From Xanthobacteraceae bacterium (lineage in GTDB: Bacteria; Pseudomonadota; Alphaproteobacteria; Rhizobiales; Xanthobacteraceae), in the NCBI GenBank assembly GCA_029239875.1, contig JARBUD010000008.1, forward strand, positions 1 through 64,000: 64,000 nucleotides of DNA, written 5' to 3'. Of this stretch, positions 53,736 to 62,115 are shown in pieces. Made by a program: the position numbers and the translations under genes. The notes beneath the pieces are model-generated. The model did not search any database. It was not told the origin of the DNA and saw only the letters and a list, made by a program, of their open reading frames with translations. Within the stretch, counting starts at the first letter, position 1. Each line of letters opens with the position of its first letter.

Positions 53736-54632
53736 ATGTGGCAGGGTATCTATCCGGCCGTTACCGCCAAGTTCAACGAGGACGACAGCCTCGACCACAA
53801 GGAGATGGAAAAGAGCTTCGCCTTCCAGATCGAGGCGGGCGTCGACGGCCTGATCGTCAATGGCTCGCTCGGCGAAGGCCCGATGCTCTCGCATGACGAG
53901 CGCCTCGCCGTGCTGAAGACCGCGAAGTCCGTCGCCGGCAAGAAGCCGGTGCTGATGACCATCGCCGACTCGTCCACCCGCGACTGCGCTTCGCTGGCAA
54001 AGCGTGCGGCAGCGGCCGGCGCCGACGGCCTGATGACGGTGCCGAGCCTTGTCTACCACACCAATCCCAAGGAAACCGTGGCGGCGCTGGGCGCGGTGGC
54101 GCAGGCGGCCGACCTGCCGGTGATGATCTATTCCAACCGCCTCGCCTACCGGGTGGACGTCACCGTCGAGATCATGGCCGAGCTCGCCAAGGACAAGCGC
54201 TTCGTCGCGGTGAAGGAATCCTCCGACGACATCCGCCGCACCATCGACATCTTCAACGCCTTCGGCGACCGCTACGACGTGTTCACCGGCGTCGACAACC
54301 TCGCCTATGAGGCGCTGGCGGTCGGGGCGGTCGGCTGGGTCGCCGGCCTCGTCGTCGCCTTCCCGCACGAGACCGTGGCGATCTACAAGCTGATGAAGGC
54401 CAAGCGCTACGACGAGGCGCTGGCGATCTACCGCTGGTTCCGCCCGCTGCTCGACCTCGACGTGTCGACCTATCTCGTCCAGAACCTCAAGCTGGTCGAG
54501 GCGCTGGTCACCGGCACCACCGAGCGCGTGCGCTCGCCGCGCCTGGTGCTGGAAGGCGAGCAGCGCGCCAAGGTCGAGAAGATCGTCACTGAAGCCCTCG
54601 CCACCCGCCCGGCGCTGGCCAAGGCGGCGTGA
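53736..54632 (+). CDS. DHDPS-family deaminase, probably 4-hydroxy-pyrroline-2-carboxylate deaminase
   Basis: 298-residue TIM-barrel of the DHDPS superfamily. GSLGEGPMLSHDERLAVLK is the GxxGE region, the Schiff-base lysine is in RFVAVKESSDD (about residue 161), and the Tyr segment reads PVMIYSNRLAYRVDV. In hydroxyproline gene clusters this enzyme (LhpC) converts cis-4-hydroxy-pyrroline-2-carboxylate to alpha-ketoglutarate semialdehyde plus ammonia. The assignment rests on the neighbours: epimerase and D-amino-acid dehydrogenase directly downstream. Confidence 0.82.
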   Translation: MWQGIYPAVTAKFNEDDSLDHKEMEKSFAFQIEAGVDGLIVNGSLGEGPMLSHDERLAVLKTAKSVAGKKPVLMTIADSSTRDCASLAKRAAAAGADGLMTVPSLVYHTNPKETVAALGAVAQAADLPVMIYSNRLAYRVDVTVEIMAELAKDKRFVAVKESSDDIRRTIDIFNAFGDRYDVFTGVDNLAYEALAVGAVGWVAGLVVAFPHETVAIYKLMKAKRYDEALAIYRWFRPLLDLDVSTYLVQNLKLVEALVTGTTERVRSPRLVLEGEQRAKVEKIVTEALATRPALAKAA

Positions 54633-54656
54633 CGACTGCGCTCCACCTCGGCACAT

Positions 54657-54762
54657 CGTCATCCTGAGGTGCGAGCGTAGCGAGCCTCGAAGAATGGGTT
54701 TCAGGCGTGCCCGGACGGGCATCCTTCGAGGCCCGGCTTGCGCCGGGCACCTCAGGATGACG
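54657..54762. repeat. dispersed palindromic element, family A, copy 2
   Basis: 106 bp with perfect 16-bp inverted ends CGTCATCCTGAGGTGC and its complement; internal CGAGCCTCGAAGAATG and GCATCCTTCGAGG match copy 1. Lies between the deaminase and the dehydrogenase genes. Confidence 0.88.
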
Positions 54763-54786
54763 GTGCTCCCGAGCTCGCCACAACGG

Positions 54787-54821
54787 CCCTCTCCCTGCCC
54801 TCCCCCGCACGCGGGAGAGGG
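54787..54821. repeat. CCCTCTCCC/GGGAGAGGG hairpin
   Basis: A 9-bp perfect stem, CCCTCTCCC and GGGAGAGGG, spans a C-rich loop of 17 bases, just before the dehydrogenase gene. This type of element is widespread between genes in Hyphomicrobiales genomes (general knowledge); only one copy is visible here. Confidence 0.55.
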
Positions 54822-54862
54822 ACTGAGTGACATTCCTCCTCCATGAACGGGGAGGACCCAGA

Positions 54863-56131
54863 ATGGTGTCGGAAGTGTCCGGATCAGCCTCCCCACAGAG
54901 CGAGATCGCCGTCATCGGCGCCGGCATCGTCGGGCTCGCCTGCGCCTTCCACCTGCTCGCCGAGGGCCACCGCGTGCGCCTCGTCGAGCGCGGCGGCGTG
55001 GCGGAAGGGGCGAGCTTCGGCAATGCCGGCGCCTTCGCCTTCACCGACATCTTGCCCCTCGCCTCGCCCGGCATGCTGCTCAAGGCGCCGAAATGGCTGT
55101 TCGACCCGCTCGGGCCGCTCTCCATCCCGCCGCGCTACCTGCCGCAGATCACCCCTTGGCTCATCCGCTTCTGGCGCGCCAGCCTGCCGGACCGCTACCG
55201 GCATTCGCTGGTGGCGCAGGGCAGCCTGATGCGCTTCGCCGCGCTGGCGATGGAGGGCATGGTCGCGGCCGCCGGGCTCTCCTCGCATGTGCGCCGCGAC
55301 GGCAACCTCCAGCTCTATGAGAGCGAGGCCGAGCTCGCCGCCTCCCAGCCCGGCTGGGACGCGCGTGCGAAGGAAGGCGTCGAGTTCGAGCACGTGCGGG
55401 GTTCTCGTCTGGCGGACTTACAGCCCGGCATTGCGCCGCGCTTCGTCGCCGGCACCTTCACGCCGCGCTGGCAGACGGTGGACGACCCCTATCATTTCGC
55501 CCTCGCGCTGTTCCAGGCAGTGATGGCCCGCGGCGCCGCGATCACCCATGGCGAGGTGAAGGCGGTCGAGCCGGCCGAGAATGGTGTTCGCCTGCGCTTC
55601 GCCGACGGCTCGCAGCTCGCCGCCGGGCGCGCGGTTCTCGCCGGCGGCGCCTGGTCGCGCCCGCTGGCGCGGGAACTCGGCGACGCCGTCCCGCTGGAGA
55701 CCGAGCGCGGCTACAACACCACCTTGCCGCCCGGCGCCTTCGCTTTGCGCCGCCAGCTCACCTTCGGCGGCCACGGCTTCGTGGTCACGCCGCTCTCCAC
55801 CGGTATCCGCGTCGGCGGCGCGGTCGAGCTCGGTGGGCTCAAAGCGGCGCCGAACTTCCGTCGCTCCGAGGTGATGCTGAAAAAGGCGGCCGCCTTCCTG
55901 CCCGGCCTCAGGACCGAGGGCGGCACGCAGTGGATGGGCTTCCGCCCCTCGCTGCCGGATTCGCTTCCCGTCATCGGCGCCTCGCACGCCAGTCCCCGTA
56001 TCCTCTACGCCTTCGGCCACGGCCATCTCGGTCTCACCCAGAGCGCCGCCACCGGCAAGCTCATCGCCGAGCTCGCCGCTGGGCGCACGCCCTCTATTCC
56101 GCTCGATCCCCTCCGTCCCGACCGCTTCTGA
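54863..56131 (+). CDS. FAD-dependent D-amino-acid dehydrogenase, likely D-hydroxyproline dehydrogenase
   Basis: 422 residues of the DAO/DadA family. FAD site IAVIGAGIVGLACAFHLL (about residues 15-32), FGNAGAFAFTDILPL, and the C-terminal GFRPSLPDSLPVIGASHASP and AFGHGHLGLTQSAATGKL. Expected to oxidise cis-4-hydroxy-D-proline to the hydroxypyrroline carboxylate, passing electrons to the membrane chain. ATG 54863 with GGAGG upstream is preferred to a GTG at 54827. It is 12 bp ahead of the epimerase gene. Confidence 0.87.
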   Translation: MVSEVSGSASPQSEIAVIGAGIVGLACAFHLLAEGHRVRLVERGGVAEGASFGNAGAFAFTDILPLASPGMLLKAPKWLFDPLGPLSIPPRYLPQITPWLIRFWRASLPDRYRHSLVAQGSLMRFAALAMEGMVAAAGLSSHVRRDGNLQLYESEAELAASQPGWDARAKEGVEFEHVRGSRLADLQPGIAPRFVAGTFTPRWQTVDDPYHFALALFQAVMARGAAITHGEVKAVEPAENGVRLRFADGSQLAAGRAVLAGGAWSRPLARELGDAVPLETERGYNTTLPPGAFALRRQLTFGGHGFVVTPLSTGIRVGGAVELGGLKAAPNFRRSEVMLKKAAAFLPGLRTEGGTQWMGFRPSLPDSLPVIGASHASPRILYAFGHGHLGLTQSAATGKLIAELAAGRTPSIPLDPLRPDRF

Positions 56132-56143
56132 CGAGTTCATGCC

Positions 56144-57145
56144 ATGGCGCGACACAGCTTCTTCTGCATAGACGGCCACACCTGCGGCAACCCCGTGCGG
56201 CTGGTGGCCGGCGGCGGGCCGAACCTCCAGGGCGCGAACATGATCGAGAAGCGCGCCCACTTCCTCGCGGAGTACGACTGGATCCGCACCGGGCTCATGT
56301 TCGAGCCGCGCGGCCACGACATGATGTCGGGCTCGATCCTCTACCCGCCGACCCGGCCGGACTGCGACGTCGCCATCCTGTTCATCGAGACCTCCGGCTG
56401 CCTGCCCATGTGCGGCCACGGTACCATCGGCACCGTGACCATGGCCATCGAGCACGGCCTCGTCACGCCGAAGATTCCGGGCGTCCTGATGCTCGACACG
56501 CCCGCCGGCGTGGTGAAGGCCGAGTACCGGCAGGAAGGCCAGTATGTGGAGGAGGTGCGCATCACCAACGTGCCCGCCTTCCTCTATGCACGCGGCCTCA
56601 CCGCTGAATGCCCTGGCCTGGGCGAAGTCACGGTCGACGTCGCCTATGGCGGAAACTTCTACGCCATCGTCGAGCCGCAGGAGCATTTCCGCGACATGGC
56701 GGACTTCACCGCCGGCGAGCTGATCGGCATGAGCGGTGCGCTGCGCAAGGCGCTCAACGCGAAATACGAATTCGTCCATCCCGAGAAGCCGGAGATACGC
56801 GGCCTGTCGCATATCCTCTGGACCGGCGCGCCCAAGCACGCCGAGGCGCATGCGCGCAACGCGGTGTTCTACGGCGACAAGGCGATCGACCGTTCGCCCT
56901 GCGGCACCGGCACCTCGGCGCGCATCGCCCATTGGGCCGCCAACGGCAAGCTGAAGGTCGGCGACGACTTCGTCCACGAGAGCATCATCGGCTCGCTGTT
57001 CAAGGGCCGGGTCGAGGCGACCGCGCGCGTCGGCAATGTCGACGCCATCATCCCGTCCATCGGCGGCTGGGCCCGCATGACCGGCTACAACACCATCTTC
57101 ATCGACGACCGTGACCCCTTCGCGCACGGCTTCGTGGTGGTCTGA
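56144..57145 (+). CDS. 4-hydroxyproline 2-epimerase
   Basis: Cofactor-free enzyme of the proline racemase superfamily, converting trans-4-hydroxy-L-proline to cis-4-hydroxy-D-proline. 333 residues. Both catalytic cysteines are present: Cys90 in [11 protein letters not shown] and Cys253 in [12 protein letters not shown]. The Cys/Cys pair and [13 protein letters not shown] segment fit 4-hydroxyproline epimerases, not the 3-hydroxyproline dehydratases. It sits between the dehydrogenase (12 bp) and the enolase-family gene (10 bp). Confidence 0.92.
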   Translation: MARHSFFCIDGHTCGNPVRLVAGGGPNLQGANMIEKRAHFLAEYDWIRTGLMFEPRGHDMMSGSILYPPTRPDCDVAILFIETSGCLPMCGHGTIGTVTMAIEHGLVTPKIPGVLMLDTPAGVVKAEYRQEGQYVEEVRITNVPAFLYARGLTAECPGLGEVTVDVAYGGNFYAIVEPQEHFRDMADFTAGELIGMSGALRKALNAKYEFVHPEKPEIRGLSHILWTGAPKHAEAHARNAVFYGDKAIDRSPCGTGTSARIAHWAANGKLKVGDDFVHESIIGSLFKGRVEATARVGNVDAIIPSIGGWARMTGYNTIFIDDRDPFAHGFVVV

Positions 57146-57155
57146 GGAGAGTTCA

Positions 57156-58259
57156 ATGAAGATCACCGGCATCAAGGCGTGGAAGGTCGGCCTGCCGCTC
57201 AAGGAAGGCCGCTACAACTGGTCGAACGGCAATTTCGTCGAGGTGTTCGATTCCACCGTCGTCGCGGTGGAGACCGATGCCGGCATCACCGGCTATGCCG
57301 AATGCTGCCCGCTCGGCTCGGCCTATCTGCCCGCCTATGCGCACGGCGTGCGCGCGGGCCTCGAGGAGATCGGCCCCAAGGTCATCGGCCTCGACCCGAC
57401 CGACCTCAACGTTCTCAACCGTCATATGGATTCGGTGCTGCGCGGCCACTCCTACGTGAAGGCGCCGATCGACATCGCCTGCTGGGACATCCTCGGCAAG
57501 GTGTCCGGCCTGCCGGTCTACAAACTGCTCGGCGGCGCGGCGCAGGAAAAGGTCGCGCTCTACCGCGCCATCTCGCAGGAGGCGCCGGAAGCGATGGCCA
57601 GGAAGATCGCCGGCTACAAGGCCGAGGGCTACACCAAGTTCCAGCTCAAGGTCGGCGGCGACGCCGATCAGGACATCGACCGCATCCGCGTCACCCGCGA
57701 GATTCTCGATGCGACCGACACCCTCGTCGCCGACGCCAACACCGGCTGGACGCGGGCCGAGGCGGCGCGCATCGCGGCCGAGGTCGGCGACCTCGACGTC
57801 TATATCGAGCAGCCCTGCCCGACCTATGAGGAATGCCTGTCGGTGCGCGCCCGCACGGCGCGGCCCTTCGTGCTCGACGAAGTGATCGACGGCGTCGGCA
57901 CGCTGATGAAGGCGCTGGCCGACGACGCCATGGACATCATCAACCTGAAGATCTCCAAGGTCGGCGGCCTGACCAAGGCGCGGCTGATGCGCGACATCTG
58001 CGTCGCCTCCGGCACGCCGATGACCATCGAGGACACCTGGGGCGGCGACATCGTCACCGCGACCATCGCCCATCTCGCCCGCTCGACGCCGGAGGAGTTC
58101 TCTTTCTCCGCCACCGACTTCAACAGCTACGGCACGGTGGACATCGCCCGCGGCGCGCCCAAGCGCGTCAACGGCTTCATGACCGCCTCCGACGCGCCGG
58201 GCCTCGGCATCGAGCCGATCTTCGACGTGCTCGGCGATCCGGTGGTCGTCATTCGCTGA
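57156..58259 (+). CDS. enolase-superfamily enzyme, likely cis-3-hydroxy-L-proline dehydratase
   Basis: 367 residues, mandelate racemase/muconate lactonising enzyme subgroup. Catalytic Lys165 in [10 protein letters not shown]; metal ligands Asp193 (VADANTGW), Glu219 (YIEQPC) and Asp241/Glu242 (VLDEVI); second lysine Lys265 in NLKISKVGG. Two chemistries are known for close relatives: cis-3-hydroxy-L-proline dehydration and epimerisation of proline or hydroxyproline betaine. A pyrroline-2-carboxylate reductase nearby and no betaine demethylase favour dehydration. ATG 57156 is chosen; GAGGAGAG is just upstream. Confidence 0.82.
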   Translation: MKITGIKAWKVGLPLKEGRYNWSNGNFVEVFDSTVVAVETDAGITGYAECCPLGSAYLPAYAHGVRAGLEEIGPKVIGLDPTDLNVLNRHMDSVLRGHSYVKAPIDIACWDILGKVSGLPVYKLLGGAAQEKVALYRAISQEAPEAMARKIAGYKAEGYTKFQLKVGGDADQDIDRIRVTREILDATDTLVADANTGWTRAEAARIAAEVGDLDVYIEQPCPTYEECLSVRARTARPFVLDEVIDGVGTLMKALADDAMDIINLKISKVGGLTKARLMRDICVASGTPMTIEDTWGGDIVTATIAHLARSTPEEFSFSATDFNSYGTVDIARGAPKRVNGFMTASDAPGLGIEPIFDVLGDPVVVIR

Positions 58260-58266
58260 ACGACGT

Positions 58267-58318
58267 CATCCTGAGGTGCCGGGCGAACGCCCGGCCTCCG
58301 GCCGGGCACCTCAGGATG
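58267..58318. repeat. dispersed palindromic element, family A, short copy 3
   Basis: 52 bp with CATCCTGAGGTGCC at the left end and its complement at the right; the middle is a compressed GC-rich hairpin (GGGCGAACGCCCGGCC). It lacks the CGAGCCTCGAAGG portion of the longer copies, so it may be a deletion derivative. Confidence 0.85.
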
Positions 58319-58346
58319 AGGTTCTTCCAGAAGATCGAGGTCTCCC

Positions 58347-59384
58347 ATGCGCTCATCCAAGGTCATCCATGTCGTCGGCTGCCACGCCGAGGGCGAGGTC
58401 GGCGACGTCATCGTCGGCGGGGTCGCGCCGCCACCGGGCGACACGGTGTGGGCGCAGTCGCGCTTCATCGCGAGCGACAACACCCTGCGCAATTTCGTGC
58501 TGCAAGAACCCCGAGGGGGCGTCTTCCGCCATGTGAACCTGCTGGTGCCGCCGAAGAACCCCGCGGCGGTCGCCGCCTGGATCATCATGGAGCCGGAGGA
58601 CACCCCGCCCATGTCCGGCTCCAACTCGATCTGCGTGTCCACCGTGCTGCTCGACACCGGCATCGTGCCGATGGTCGAGCCCGAGACGCATATGGTGCTG
58701 GAGGCACCGGGCGGGCTGATCGAGGCCACCGCCTATTGCCGGAACGGCAAAGCCGAGCGCATTCGGGTGAAGAACCACCCCTCCTTCGCCGACAAGCTCG
58801 ACGCCAGGCTGGAGCTGGAAGGCTACGGCACGCTCACCGTCGACACCGCCTATGGCGGCGACAGCTTCTGCATCGTCGACGCCCATGCGCTCGGCTTCGC
58901 CATCAAGCCGGACGAGGCCAAGGACTTCGCCGATCTCGGCATGAAGATCGTCAAGGCGGCGAACCAACAGCTCGGCTTCCAGCACCCGACCAACAAGGAC
59001 TGGTCGCACATCTCCTTCTGCCAGTTCGCCGCGCCGCTGACCGACGATGACGGCACCCCCTCCGGCGCCAATGCAGTCGCGATCCGCCCCGGCAAGATCG
59101 ACCGCTCGCCCTGCGGCACCGGCTGTTCGGCCCGCATGGCGGTGCTGCACGCCAAGGGCATATTGAAGGTCGGCGACGCCTTTGTCGGCCGTTCCATCAT
59201 CGGCTCGCGCTTCGACTGCCGGGTGGAGGCGGAGACGACCATCGGCGGGCGCCCGGCCATCGTGCCCTCGATCATGGGCCGCGCCTTCATCACCCACACC
59301 GCCCAGCTTATGGTCGATCCGGAAGACCCGTGGCAGACCGGCTATCGTCTGTCGGATACGTGGCCCGTCTGGAAGCAGGACTGA
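58347..59384 (+). CDS. proline racemase-family enzyme, Ser/Cys type, likely trans-3-hydroxy-L-proline dehydratase
   Basis: 345 residues. The first catalytic position is Ser90 in [10 protein letters not shown], not Cys, while Cys256 is kept in [12 protein letters not shown]. Loss of one Cys marks the dehydratase-type branch of the superfamily, although some Ser/Cys members also epimerise 4-hydroxyproline. The product, pyrroline-2-carboxylate, would go to the reductase whose gene starts two bases after this stop. Clearly distinct from the Cys/Cys epimerase at 56144. Confidence 0.86.
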   Translation: MRSSKVIHVVGCHAEGEVGDVIVGGVAPPPGDTVWAQSRFIASDNTLRNFVLQEPRGGVFRHVNLLVPPKNPAAVAAWIIMEPEDTPPMSGSNSICVSTVLLDTGIVPMVEPETHMVLEAPGGLIEATAYCRNGKAERIRVKNHPSFADKLDARLELEGYGTLTVDTAYGGDSFCIVDAHALGFAIKPDEAKDFADLGMKIVKAANQQLGFQHPTNKDWSHISFCQFAAPLTDDDGTPSGANAVAIRPGKIDRSPCGTGCSARMAVLHAKGILKVGDAFVGRSIIGSRFDCRVEAETTIGGRPAIVPSIMGRAFITHTAQLMVDPEDPWQTGYRLSDTWPVWKQD

Positions 59385-59386
59385 CG

Positions 59387-60406
59387 GTGGACGAGCCCGT
59401 CCGCCTCAGCCTCGACGAGGTGCATGCGCTCTGCCGCGACACGCTGGTCGCCGCGGGGCTCGGCGAAGAGCATGCTGAGGCCATCGCCCGCTCGATCACG
59501 CGGGCGGAGGCGGATGAGTGCCACTCGCACGGGCTCTACCGGCTGATCGGCTATGTCGCCTCGGTGCGCAGCGGCAAGGCCGAGCGCTGCGCGCTGCCCA
59601 CGCTGACCAAGGCGACGCCGGCGGTGCTGCGCGTCGATGCCCGGCGCGGCTTCGCCCCGCTGGCCATCGAGACCGGCGTGCCTGCGCTGATCGCGGCGGC
59701 TCAGGAGATCGGCATCGCCGCGCTGGCCATCCATGACTGCTACCATTTCTCCGCGCTCTGGGCCGACATCGAGCCCGCGGTCGAGGCCGGGCTCGCCGCC
59801 TGGTGCTTCACCGTCGGCCAGAGCTGCGTCGCCCCGGCCGGCGGCACCACGCCGCTGCTCGGCACCAATCCCTTCGCCTTCGGCTGGCCGGGACCTTCGG
59901 GCCGGCCCTTCATCTTCGACTTCGCCACCAGCGCCGCCGCACGCGGCGAGATCGAATTGAAGCGCCGCGCCCGCGAGACGCTTCCGCCCGGCTGGGCGGT
60001 CGGGCCGGACGGCGCGCCGACCACCGATCCCGCCGCCGCGCTCGCCGGCGCGCTGCTGCCCTTCGGCGAGCACAAGGGCTCGGCGCTCTCCATGATGGTC
60101 GAACTGATCGCCGGGCCGCTGATCGGCGACCTCACCAGCCGCCAGTCGAAGGCGGTTGAGAACGGCGATGGCGGCCCGCCGCTCGGCGGAGAACTCTTCA
60201 TCGCCATCGACCCGGCGGTGTTCGGCACGGGGAACCTGTCCTCGCGGCTCGCCGATGCCGACGAGCTCTTCGCCCTCGCCAAGGCGCAGCCCGGCGTGCG
60301 CCTGCCCGCTGAGCGGCGCTACAAGGCGCGCGAGCGCAGCCGGAAGGATGGGATCACCGTCCCCGCCACCCTCTTCGCCGAATTGCAGGCGCTCGCGGGC
60401 GGCTGA
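59387..60406 (+). CDS. Ldh2-family reductase, likely delta-1-pyrroline-2-carboxylate reductase
   Basis: NAD(P)H-dependent enzyme of the malate/L-sulfolactate/lactate dehydrogenase family 2 fold. 339 residues. Landmarks: SITRAEADECHSHGLYRLIG with the conserved His, GIAALAIHDCYHFSALWADI, PAGGTTPLLGTNPFAFGWPG and LPFGEHKGSALSMMVELIAG. It would reduce the product of both 3-hydroxyproline dehydratases to L-proline. I chose GTG 59387, two bases after the previous stop; the longer frame is an overlap of the upstream gene. Last gene of the hydroxyproline locus. Confidence 0.87.
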   Translation: MDEPVRLSLDEVHALCRDTLVAAGLGEEHAEAIARSITRAEADECHSHGLYRLIGYVASVRSGKAERCALPTLTKATPAVLRVDARRGFAPLAIETGVPALIAAAQEIGIAALAIHDCYHFSALWADIEPAVEAGLAAWCFTVGQSCVAPAGGTTPLLGTNPFAFGWPGPSGRPFIFDFATSAAARGEIELKRRARETLPPGWAVGPDGAPTTDPAAALAGALLPFGEHKGSALSMMVELIAGPLIGDLTSRQSKAVENGDGGPPLGGELFIAIDPAVFGTGNLSSRLADADELFALAKAQPGVRLPAERRYKARERSRKDGITVPATLFAELQALAGG

Positions 60407-60425
60407 AGGCCCCCCCCTAGCAGAA

Positions 60426-60568
60426 CCTCATCCTGAGGTGCCCGGCCAGCGGCCGGGCCTCGAAGGATGCTTGTCTCGCGCACCCGGACGACCATCCTTC
60501 GAGGCTCGTGGAGCCTGTCCTCGGGCTTGCCGAAGGCAAGACCCGTGGGCTCGCACCTCAGGATGAGG
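60426..60568. repeat. dispersed palindromic element, family A, copy 4
   Basis: 143 bp with perfect 16-bp inverted ends CCTCATCCTGAGGTGC and its complement. Inside are GGCCGGGCCTCGAAGGATGC and ACCATCCTTCGAGGCTCGTG, plus a CTTGCCGAAGGCAAG hairpin not present in the shorter copies. It immediately precedes a family B element. Confidence 0.9.
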
Positions 60569-60591
60569 GTGCGCTTGGAAATTTGGAGCCA

Positions 60592-60686
60592 CGTCATGGC
60601 CGGGCTTGGCCCGGCCATCCATGACTTCGGTTCGTCTCAGTGCGTCCGGCAAGACGTGGATCCCCGGGCCAAGCCCGGGGATGACG
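60592..60686. repeat. bipartite palindromic element, family B, copy 1
   Basis: Outer ends CGTCAT and ATGACG enclose two perfect hairpins: ATGGCCGGGC-TTG-GCCCGGCCAT (60596-60618) and ATCCCCGGGC-CAA-GCCCGGGGAT (60660-60682). The loops TTG and CAA are complementary, so the hairpins could kiss in RNA. Copy 2 is at 61903. Confidence 0.85.
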
Positions 60687-60935
60687 TCATTCTCGTCTTC
60701 ACCCGTCATCGCGGACGGCCGCAAGGCCGAGCCAGGAGCATGCCGATTGGAGAGCGATCCCGGCTCTACGGCTTCGCCTTCGGCGGGGATGACGACTTTC
60801 GAATGGATGTCGCCAGTTTTCGACCAATTCCACCCTCAACATCATGTGAATAAATATCACCTATTCCGCATGTTACCAAAAGTCATCTCCGCGATATGTG
60901 GAACTCACTGACCGCACAGACATAGGAGAGGTGCA
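60687..60935. other. gene-free stretch before the methyltransferase gene
   Basis: 249 bp. The part near 60830-60930 is notably AT-rich and must hold the promoter of the next gene. I could not assign a specific -35/-10 pair. Confidence 0.45.
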
Positions 60936-61856
60936 TTGCTACAGCCACTCGACTCCGAATTGTCGCAAAGATACACTTTGTTACATTCTCTTTCGGCCGC
61001 TGTGAACGAACGAGAACGATCCGAATACAACACGACACTACCCTGCCTGGCGCTTCTCGTCGGCTTGACCGCGGGCCTCATCGCCGCCCCGGCGCCGCTG
61101 CAGGCACAGACCGCCGCCCCCGCCCCGGCGCAGACCGAGAGCTATGCCCCCGAATCCGGCCAGCCGGGCAAGGACGTGGTCTGGGTGCCGACGCCGGACA
61201 CGCTGGTCGAGCGCATGCTCGACATGGCCAAGGCGACGCCGCAGGACTTCCTCATCGACCTCGGTTCCGGTGACGGGCGCACCGTCATCGCCGCCGCCCA
61301 GCGCGGGCTCAAGGCGCACGGCATCGAGTACAATCCCGAGATGGTGACGCTGTCGCAGCGCCGGGCGCAGGCCGCCGGGGTGGCGGATCGCGCCACCTTC
61401 GTCAAGGCCGACATCTTCGAGAGCGACTTCTCCAAGGCGCAGGTGATCACCCTATTCCTGCTGCCCGAGCTGAACGAGCGGCTACGCCCACAGATCCTCG
61501 AGCTGGAGCCGGGCACCCGCATCGTCTCCAATTCCTTCCGCATGGGCGACTGGGAGCCGGACCGGACGGATCGCGTCGAGGGCTGCAACCAGTGGTGCAC
61601 GGCCCATCTCTGGCTGGTGCCGGCGAAGGTAGAGGGCTCCTGGCGGCTGGGCGAGCAGGAGCTGAAGCTCGCCCAAAAGTACCAGATGCTTACCGGCACG
61701 CTGGGCACGACGCCGATCGAGAATGGAAGGCTGGACGGCAAGCAGATCAGCTTCACCGCCGGAGGCGTCGCCTATACCGGCACGGTGGCGGGAACCTCCA
61801 TGTCTGGCAGCACCAGCGGCGGCAGCGCGGCCAACTGGACGGCGACGAAGAGCTGA
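60936..61856 (+). CDS. exported SAM-dependent methyltransferase-fold protein
   Basis: 306 residues. A long N-terminus is followed by a hydrophobic signal-like segment (about residues 36-54, PCLALLVGLTAGLIAAPAPL) ending in QAQTAAPAP, then a class I methyltransferase fold: LIDLGSGDGRTVIAAAQRG (motif I), KAHGIEYNPEMVTLSQRRA, and ITLFLLPELNERLRPQI. Related proteins form a family of periplasm-directed methyltransferases of unknown substrate; SAM is cytosolic, so export is puzzling. The TTG start 60936 is used, with AGGAGAGG seven bases upstream; a GTG at 61002 would give a shorter signal peptide. The C-terminal 70 residues resemble a separate small beta domain. Confidence 0.78.
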   Translation: MLQPLDSELSQRYTLLHSLSAAVNERERSEYNTTLPCLALLVGLTAGLIAAPAPLQAQTAAPAPAQTESYAPESGQPGKDVVWVPTPDTLVERMLDMAKATPQDFLIDLGSGDGRTVIAAAQRGLKAHGIEYNPEMVTLSQRRAQAAGVADRATFVKADIFESDFSKAQVITLFLLPELNERLRPQILELEPGTRIVSNSFRMGDWEPDRTDRVEGCNQWCTAHLWLVPAKVEGSWRLGEQELKLAQKYQMLTGTLGTTPIENGRLDGKQISFTAGGVAYTGTVAGTSMSGSTSGGSAANWTATKS

Positions 61857-61902
61857 GTTGGCCGGCCTGTCGGAGGGCCGGATCTGGGAAGAGACATATC
61901 CC

Positions 61903-61995
61903 TTCCCTCATGGCCGGGCTTGACCCGGCCACCCAGCCTTTTTCGACCTCACCCCGGAACACTGGGTCCCCGGGTCAAGCCCGGGGATGAGGGAA
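61903..61995. repeat. bipartite palindromic element, family B, copy 2
   Basis: Outer ends TTCCCTCAT and ATGAGGGAA (9 bp, perfect) enclose hairpins TGGCCGGG-CTTGA-CCCGGCCA (61911-61931) and TCCCCGGG-TCAAG-CCCGGGGA (67-87 of the same hundred), with an additional ACCCAG/CTGGGT pair between. Same plan as copy 1 at 60592. It separates the methyltransferase-like gene from the transporter gene. Confidence 0.85.
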
Positions 61996-62115
61996 GAAGG
62001 AATACGGCCCGGCGCTGAAAGCGGCGCCGGTTGATCGCGTTTCCCGACCGACACCGCCGACACGGCGCGTTGTCGCGCCACGCCTCCCCTTGCCGCCCCG
62101 CCATGGAGATTTCCC

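Noticed and set aside
53736-54632. Annotation as dihydrodipicolinate synthase DapA
   Set aside because: The Tyr segment differs from DapA and the gene sits between a hydroxyproline-type importer and the epimerase/dehydrogenase genes, which fits the hydroxypyrroline carboxylate deaminase better.
60528-60540. TTGCCGAAGGCAA, resembling the NnrR/Dnr box
   Set aside because: It has seven, not eight, bases between TTG and CAA and is part of a family A repeat, not a promoter.
51394-61995. Could the clustered palindromes be a CRISPR array or insertion sequence?
   Set aside because: Copies are kilobases apart with genes between, have no regular spacers, and no transposase or cas gene is present.
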